Positions 61,901 through 64,000 of a stretch of DNA of 64,000 nt are shown here, in pieces; within the stretch, counting starts at the first letter, position 1, and each line of letters begins with the position of its first letter. The stretch is from Babylonia areolata (Eukaryota > Mollusca > Gastropoda > Neogastropoda > Buccinidae): assembly GCF_041734735.1 (NCBI RefSeq), contig NC_134876.1, positions 95,587,586 through 95,651,585 on the forward strand, written 5' to 3'. The position numbers and the translations under genes are program-made. Below the pieces are notes generated by a model, which did no database searches, was not told where the DNA came from, and saw only the letters and a program-made list of their open reading frames with translations.

Positions 61901-62732
61901 CAAAAGACTGACCAGTATTTCTTTATGTAACAAAAGACTGACCTGTATTTCTTTATGTAACAAAAGACTGACCTATATTTCTTTATGTAACAAAAGACTG
62001 ACCTGTATTTCTTTATGTAACAAAAGACTGACCAGTATTTCTTTAAAGACTGACCTGCATTTCTTTATGTGTCAAAAGACTGTTCTTTAAGTGACAAAAG
62101 ACTGATCTGTATTTCTTCATGTGACAAAACACTGTTCTCTATGTGACAAAAGACTTACCTGTATTTCTTTATGTGAGAAAAAGACTGACCTGTATTTCTT
62201 CATGTGACAAAACACTGTTCTTTATGTGACAAAAGACTGACCTGCATTTCTTTAAAGACTTACCTGTATTTCTTTATGTGACAAAAGACTGACCTGCATT
62301 TCTTTAAAGACTTACCTGTATTTCTTTATGTGACAAAAGACTTACCTACATTTCTTTAAAGACTGACCTGATTTCTTTATGTGACAAAAGACTTACCTGT
62401 ATTTCTTTGTGTGACAAAAGACTTACCTGTATTTCTTTATGTGACAAAAGACTTACCTACATTTCTTTAAAGACTGACCTGATTTCTTTATGTGACAAAA
62501 GACTGACCTGTATTTCTTTGTGTGACAAAAGACTGACCTGTATTTCTTTGTGTGACAAAAGACTGACCTGCATTTCTTTGTGTGACAAAAGACTGACCTG
62601 CATTTCTTTGTCCTCATCGTAGGCCGTCCTGGATCGGATGTGCTTCTTGAGAAACTTCCTGTGAGCCTCCTGTGCCTTGGTATAGGGCCCGTGGAACCCC
62701 TTGTGGCCCCCGTGGTACTTCTTCTGCTCTGC
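42968..62732 (-). CDS. BAIAP2: Gene 2 (visible span): BAIAP2/IRSp53-family I-BAR and SH3 protein, partial
   Basis: Exons 62598-62732, 58804-58869, 58484-58570, 55290-55388, (54729-54753), 53705-53818, 52293-52491, 51754-51834, 47394-47550, 45230-45250 and 42968-43539 join on the minus strand with consistent phase at every junction. From memory, the first four align without gaps to human IRSp53 from the KKYQTEQ region through TEERRRFCFLVEKQC to LPLWQQACADPSKIPERA, the second half of the I-BAR domain. A Ser/Tyr/Pro linker, an SH3 domain and a Pro/Gly-rich tail follow in family order. I-BAR proteins bind and bend membrane and recruit WAVE, Ena/VASP or formins through SH3 downstream of Rac/Cdc42. 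The start codon and first half of the I-BAR lie beyond the right edge. The 3' end is not found. Confidence 0.88.
43550..43995. repeat. About 51-bp minisatellite at the exon i acceptor
   Basis: About nine units with core acatgcaggacaggtcaagg and acacgcttcaaggcc. On the minus strand each unit reproduces the branch/pyrimidine region and near-acceptor of exon i (tgacctgtcctgtatgtctg). Confidence 0.9.
43996..44420. repeat. About 14/28-bp minisatellite
   Basis: Core gtagtggttggtgtgcagtg, more than 20 half-units. Confidence 0.95.
44455..45205. repeat. AGACAG-type microsatellite with a longer-range repeat
   Basis: Degenerate gacaga/gagaca runs. A block of about 110 bp with atgcagacacatatgccgat recurs three times at about 44608-44835. 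Confidence 0.95.
45230..45250 (-). CDS. BAIAP2: Probable 21-nt micro-exon, VHVESSE
   Basis: Lies between acceptor ttgtgttcaag and donor gtgagt, phase 0 at both ends, encoding VHVESSE. The preceding and following exons also meet in phase 0, so it could be constitutive, alternative or skipped. It lies at the boundary between two different tandem arrays, as most exons here do. Confidence 0.45.
45270..45500. repeat. About 30-bp minisatellite upstream of the 21-nt micro-exon
   Basis: Core cattgtgaatcaccacggac then atagctatag, about eight units, ending near the acceptor of the micro-exon. Confidence 0.9.
45520..47210. repeat. About 42-bp minisatellite
   Basis: About 40 units with core ctgtggtgagttgtttccat and gtgttcgtgttgtgtcacgc, with internal length variants. 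Confidence 0.95.
47341..47393. repeat. (CA)n at the exon donor of gene 2
   Basis: On the minus strand this is a GT run beginning at the donor gtgtgt of exon 47394-47550, so many overlapping GT donors are possible. Confidence 0.9.
47394..47550 (-). CDS. BAIAP2: Gene 2 exon after SH3: Ser/Arg-rich segment
   Basis: A 52-codon frame that contains no Met. The first base joins AG of the previous exon (Arg), then [40 protein letters not shown] and [12 protein letters not shown]. Acceptor acccaccag and donor gtgtgt, directly followed by a (GT)n tract. The RxRSxS sites could bind 14-3-3 or be phosphorylated, as in IRSp53, but that is inference. Confidence 0.75.
47600..49128. repeat. About 24-bp minisatellite with a long (TA)n
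   Basis: More than 45 units with core tgccatgccataccatatat then actg, plus (TA)n at 47709-47793. The array continues after the mariner element at 50743. Confidence 0.95.
49130..50740 (+). mobile_element. DD37D (maT-like) mariner transposon, decayed, with long terminal inverted repeats
   Basis: TA flanks both ends (49128-49129 and 50741-50742). Inverted repeats of about 160 bp start ttgggtgccccccaaaaagc and, reversed from the right, tcgggtgtcccccaaaaagt. The transposase reads [20 protein letters not shown] (helix-turn-helix), [27 protein letters not shown] (first catalytic Asp), [12 protein letters not shown] (second) and [17 protein letters not shown]. Counting from the second Asp to the Asp of NSMD gives 37 intervening residues. 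Stops after about codon 71 and after RDS, plus a disturbed middle, make it inactive. It is inserted into the catatat array in an intron of gene 2, in the opposite orientation. Confidence 0.88.
50741..51065. repeat. Right part of the 24-bp array with a (GT)n run
   Basis: Same ccatgccatacca units as left of the transposon, with (GT)n at about 50831-50894 and CACACC-type variants at 50940-50995. Confidence 0.9.
51115..51745. repeat. About 38-bp minisatellite close to the SH3 exon donor
   Basis: About 16 units with core acatgactgtcatgacacat then tcacactgacatgtgtgt. It starts about 13 bp from the donor at 51753. Confidence 0.95.
51754..51834 (-). CDS. BAIAP2: Gene 2 exon with the end of the SH3 domain
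   Basis: One base completes Gln from the previous exon, then [20 protein letters not shown] and HTHTPV. GWFPLSF is the classical SH3 closing motif with the ligand-contacting Pro. Acceptor tgctgtgcag, donor gtgagt; two bases remain for the next exon. Confidence 0.85.
51855..52290. repeat. (ATC)n and CACCA-type repeats between the two SH3 exons
   Basis: ATC/GTC triplets at 51855-51950, then caccacaccac-type units to 52290. On the minus strand the latter begins at the donor of exon 52293-52491 (gtgagtgtggtgtggtg). The intron is only 458 bp and almost entirely repeat. Confidence 0.9.
52293..52491 (-). CDS. BAIAP2: Gene 2 exon with first part of the SH3 domain
   Basis: After a Gly/Ser stretch the SH3 begins: [56 protein letters not shown] and GW are the standard SH3 positions, and the spacing equals IRSp53 (FSHAAGDN, GDLITL, DGWHYG). 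Acceptor cgctctgcag; ends with two bases over, then donor gtgagt. Confidence 0.85.
52510..52975. repeat. (GAT)n with gtcacctgt units next to the SH3 acceptor
   Basis: Units of gatgatgtcacctgt grade into pure GAT and GGT triplets. The nearest unit is about 20 bp from the acceptor at 52492-52493. Confidence 0.9.
52980..53400. other. Intron sequence of gene 2, no exon seen
   Basis: Unique, AT-rich, with fragments such as tatatgccaacactttatgc and a polythymine run near 53325. No exon in phase. Confidence 0.5.
53420..53704. repeat. AGACAG-type microsatellite abutting the exon e donor
   Basis: Degenerate cagacagacagaga. On the minus strand it starts at the donor gtatgtgtctgtgtctgtct of exon e. 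Confidence 0.95.
53705..53818 (-). CDS. BAIAP2: Gene 2 exon e: Ser/Tyr/Pro linker
   Basis: Reads [20 protein letters not shown] then [17 protein letters not shown], a likely phosphorylated linker as in other members between I-BAR and SH3. Acceptor cagcacag; two bases enter the first codon and one is left at the donor gtatgt. The frame is fixed by the phase of the SH3 exon. Confidence 0.7.
53840..54515. repeat. (ATC)n array with AGC and ACT islands
   Basis: About 680 bp of ATC triplets punctuated by a recurring about 60-bp motif (tcagcagcagcaacaacat, then cactatcactatcaccat), about five times. On the minus strand it ends about 20 bp from the exon e acceptor. Confidence 0.95.
54729..54753 (-). 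CDS. BAIAP2: Possible 25-nt micro-exon linking exons d and e
   Basis: Exon d ends in phase 0 and exon e needs one base carried in, so at least one exon must lie between them. This candidate has acceptor taccaaacag, 25 bases encoding ACEVDSDG plus one base, and donor gtgagg, which fits. The acceptor is weak and the exon tiny, so another exon may be the true link. Confidence 0.25.
54754..55289. other. Intron sequence of gene 2, mostly unique
   Basis: No exon seen in 54754-55150. At 55155-55289 G/A-rich repeats (gaggaagagggggaaaggag) run up to the donor of exon d. Confidence 0.6.
55290..55388 (-). CDS. BAIAP2: Gene 2 exon d: I-BAR C-terminal helix
   Basis: 33 codons, phase 0 at both ends: [20 protein letters not shown] then [13 protein letters not shown]. 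It matches the family block KELLAQKLPLWQQACADPSK then IPERAVQLM, with Trp, Cys, Pro and the IP-R pattern conserved. Acceptor cacgtgcag, donor gtgagg. Confidence 0.85.
55499..56200 (+). mobile_element. tRNA-derived SINE, split by a nested insertion
   Basis: Head at 55499-55575 has A box tagccgtatgg and B box gggttccaatc. The body resumes at 55897 (gatggcgcctggtgggtaaa) and runs to a tail with gcgctatataagtatccata. It matches, from memory, a SINE family abundant in gastropods. It is not a functional tRNA gene. Confidence 0.8.
55576..55896 (-). mobile_element. Nested retroposon-like insertion within the SINE
   Basis: 321 bp flanked by an 11-bp direct repeat ggtgatggcgc (55565-55575 and 55897-55907). 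A run of about 18 T at the left end marks a poly(A) tail on the minus strand. The interior holds AT-rich sequence, a G run near 55780-55795 and an (ACAG)n run near 55828-55858. No coding capacity. Confidence 0.6.
56213..57560 (-). mobile_element. Chimeric or internally deleted LINE
   Basis: On the minus strand, a long 5'-UTR-like segment (57560-56880) leads into [20 protein letters not shown], the start of an AP endonuclease domain. In the same frame it passes directly into [20 protein letters not shown], then [20 protein letters not shown], the C-terminal end of a Jockey-like reverse transcriptase protein. The rest of the endonuclease and nearly all reverse transcriptase is absent, so it cannot be autonomous. 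A-rich simple sequence lies at 56335-56440. Confidence 0.7.
57570..57800. repeat. About 44-bp minisatellite
   Basis: Five units with core acacacaccccgcaacaccc and attaacacacatttaaac. Confidence 0.95.
57801..58160. other. Intron sequence of gene 2, no exon seen
   Basis: Unique sequence without a supported exon, ending at a (CA)n run (58176-58203). Confidence 0.5.
58205..58483. repeat. Diverged copies of the exon c end plus ACAG microsatellite
   Basis: On the minus strand, after exon c ([11 protein letters not shown]), two further diverged copies of its last about 38 bp follow ([10 protein letters not shown] and [10 protein letters not shown]). They are separated by ctgtctgtctg-type runs. Confidence 0.8.
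58484..58570 (-). CDS. BAIAP2: Gene 2 exon c: I-BAR core motif
   Basis: 29 codons, phase 0 at both ends: [20 protein letters not shown] then TTQLYHHSR, against ALTEERRRFCFLVEKQCAV and AYHSKG in the family. This is the most diagnostic match. The acceptor is gggttgcag and the donor gtcagt after cacagcagg. Confidence 0.85.
58640..58803. repeat. GCACAGCACA/GTACAC repeats at the exon b donor
   Basis: On the minus strand gtactgtgctgtg-type units start at the donor gtacag of exon b. Confidence 0.9.
58804..58869 (-). CDS. BAIAP2: Gene 2 exon b: I-BAR helix
   Basis: 22 codons, [20 protein letters not shown] then KL, phase 0 at both ends. It corresponds to the IRSp53 segment beginning YIDAISNKQGELENY. 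The acceptor (gacag) abuts a (GT)n tract and the donor is gtacag, followed at once by GTACTGTGCTGTG-type repeats. Confidence 0.8.
58873..58927. repeat. (CA)n at the exon b acceptor
   Basis: A pure CA run. On the minus strand GT runs up to the gacag acceptor and replaces the usual pyrimidine tract. Confidence 0.95.
58975..59313. repeat. CACCATCATGGTCCA minisatellite, left part
   Basis: Units of about 36-60 bp with core catggtccacaatcatcacc and C runs. The array is interrupted by the LINE at 59314-60235 and resumes at 60236. Confidence 0.9.
59314..60235 (+). mobile_element. 5'-truncated LINE with RNase H domain
   Basis: Reads [20 protein letters not shown] (RNase H first catalytic Asp in TDGSA), [20 protein letters not shown] (catalytic Glu) and [10 protein letters not shown] (third Asp) before a stop at 59647-59649. 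It continues in another frame as [20 protein letters not shown] (RNase H C-terminal His/Asp), then [20 protein letters not shown] and a [19 protein letters not shown] zinc-knuckle-like end, stop near 60206. This layout is typical of I-superfamily LINEs. The stop and frameshifts make it dead. The tail is (GAA)n. It lies antisense within a gene 2 intron. Confidence 0.85.
60236..61180. repeat. CACCATCATGGTCCA minisatellite, right part
   Basis: About 23 units of about 36-50 bp (ccaccaccaccatcatggtc, cacaatcatcacccccc). Confidence 0.95.
61196..62597. repeat. 30-bp minisatellite seeded at the exon a donor
   Basis: About 45 units. On the minus strand each unit is aaagaaatacag (a near copy of the exon a end aaagaaatgcag) followed by gtcagtcttttgttacat (donor and first intron bases). 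Units near the exon are more diverged and carry tgtgac instead of tgttac. Units further away are nearly identical. Confidence 0.95.
62598..62732 (-). CDS. BAIAP2: Gene 2 exon a: I-BAR middle
   Basis: 45 codons, phase 0 at both ends, between acceptor ccgtgtgcag and donor gtcagt. It reads [20 protein letters not shown], then [20 protein letters not shown] and MQ. It aligns with the IRSp53 segment that runs from ALKKYQ to SDKELQ, including the basic stretch that faces the membrane. The donor is the seed of the 1.4-kb array at 61196-62597. Confidence 0.85.
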
Positions 62733-63544
62733 CTGCACACGGCCAGGGTTCAAACCTCACAAGTGGTAGCAGCAGCAGCAGCAGTAGTAGCAACAGCAGC
62801 AGTAGCACTGCGTTTGGACATAATTATCCATACACGCTACACGACTGCTAGGCAGATATCTGACAGCTGCATAACGTAACGCGCCAGTCAGGCCTGGAGT
62901 GCATGCATATAATATTATATTTGTGTACCAATCAGAGTGGATTCCTGCTACATAATTTTGCCAGAGAATGTTGCCATGGGACCTCGGTTTGTCGTCTCAT
63001 GACTAGATACTCTGTTTCAGGTTTGTTTTCCAGTCAAACTTGGGAGAAAAGGGGAGGGTGGGAATCGAAGTCATATTCTCACGGGCACTGGATGGGCAGA
63101 TAAGCCTAGTAGTAGTAGTAGTAGTAGTAGTAGAAGCAGCTGTAGCAGCAGCAAGTATTATCGTGGTTGACAAAAAAGTAGTGTTCCCTTTGAGTCTGCA
63201 TGAACACGAGAGTACACAGCGTGTGATGTGATTTCCCCCAGATGTGTTTGATTCATCACGTGGGTTTGTCCATTGAGGGGAGGGAGGCAGCAGGGGGAGG
63301 AGGGCGGGGAGAGAAAAATGTAGGAGGGGGCGGGGGGCGGAGAGAAAGAAAGCGTGTAAACCAAGGGAATGGTAATCCCACAACCATAAAAATTACGAAA
63401 CCAATACAGCAAACTTTGTACAAAGATAGCTCAGTCCTATGTTCATGGCTCAGTGTGGGTAGAAAACTCAAAATGCTCCTTGAACAGAGTAAGTCTGACC
63501 ATAGCAGAAAATACGGAGGCCAGTGTGTTTTTGTCTGGAAGAGT
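62733..63544. other. Gene 2 intron upstream of exon a, no exon seen
   Basis: Contains (AGC)n at about 62766-62806, (TAG)n at 63107-63133 and G-rich sequence at 63275-63345. The 5' exons of gene 2 must lie further right, outside the window. Confidence 0.6.
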
Positions 63545-64000
63545 GGAAAGGGAACAATGGAAGAATATGCTTTCATGTCTTCACCTGCTGGGAGAGTGGA
63601 AAGGGAACTATGGAAGAATATGCTTTCATGTCTTCACCAGGAACAATGGAAGAATATGCTTTCATGTCTTCACCTGGAAGAGTGGAAAGGGAACAATGGA
63701 AGAAAATGCTTACATGTCTTCACCAGGAAGAGTGGAAAGGGGACAATGGAAGAATATGCTTTCATGTCTTCACCTGGGAGAGTGGAAAGGGGACAATGGA
63801 AGAATATGCTTACATGTCTTCACCTGGGAGAGTGGAAAGGGTACAATGGAAGAATATGCTTTCATGTCTTCACCAGGAAGAGTGGAAAGGGGACAATGGA
63901 AGAATATGCTTTCATGTCTTCACCTGGGAGAGTGGAAAGGGGACAATGGAAGAATATGCTTTCATGTACAATGGAAGAATATGCTTTCATGTCTTCACCT
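63545..64000. repeat. About 55-bp minisatellite running off the window
   Basis: About nine units with core gagagtggaaagggaacaat and gaagaatatgctttcatgtc. It continues past the right edge. Confidence 0.95.

Overview
The window looks like eukaryotic nuclear DNA from an invertebrate, most likely a mollusc and perhaps a marine gastropod. That placement is an inference from memory of the tRNA-derived SINEs and LINE types present. The sequence itself shows GT-AG introns, animal protein families, non-LTR and mariner-type transposons, and an extreme load of micro- and minisatellites that by eye cover more than half of the 64 kb. There are no prokaryotic operons, rRNAs or convincing tRNA genes.

Two convergent host genes can be assembled by matching splice sites and codon phase. 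Gene 1 (+ strand, coding 2113-20678, seven coding exons) encodes a cytoplasmic-looking leucine-rich-repeat protein of 834 or 840 residues: a tandem-repeat N terminus, about 17 SHOC2/PIRL-type LRRs, an acidic linker and a novel C-terminal tail. Gene 2 (- strand, 62732 down to 42968, ten or eleven exons seen, both ends missing) is a BAIAP2/IRSp53-family I-BAR plus SH3 scaffold. Its exons align in order with the second half of the I-BAR domain, a Ser/Tyr/Pro linker, an SH3 domain split over two exons, and a proline- and glycine-rich tail. Such proteins link Rac/Cdc42 and membrane curvature to actin.

Layout: 1-1357 dead LINE (-); 2055-20678 gene 1, with introns filled by minisatellites, a mariner fragment, a LINE 3' end and a pogo-like element; 20679-22540 probable 3' UTR and poly(A) signals; 22540-36080 intergenic, nearly all tandem arrays with a retroposon and two TTAA-flanked MITEs; 36136-37360 dead LINE (+); 37361-42900 quiet intergenic DNA with a SINE and two arrays; 42968-64000 gene 2, whose introns hold arrays, a DD37D mariner (49130-50740), a nested SINE, a chimeric LINE and an RNase H-bearing LINE.

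The most unusual signal is that the minisatellites are not randomly placed. At most splice junctions of both unrelated genes an array starts at or within a few tens of bases of the junction, and in several cases its monomer is a copy of the junction itself, exonic bases plus donor or acceptor. The strongest case is 9519-10249, where about 12 repeat units each carry the exon-4 acceptor, 27 in-frame coding bases (LAELPESFQ) and a new donor: an array of potential phase-0 mini-exons inside an LRR gene.
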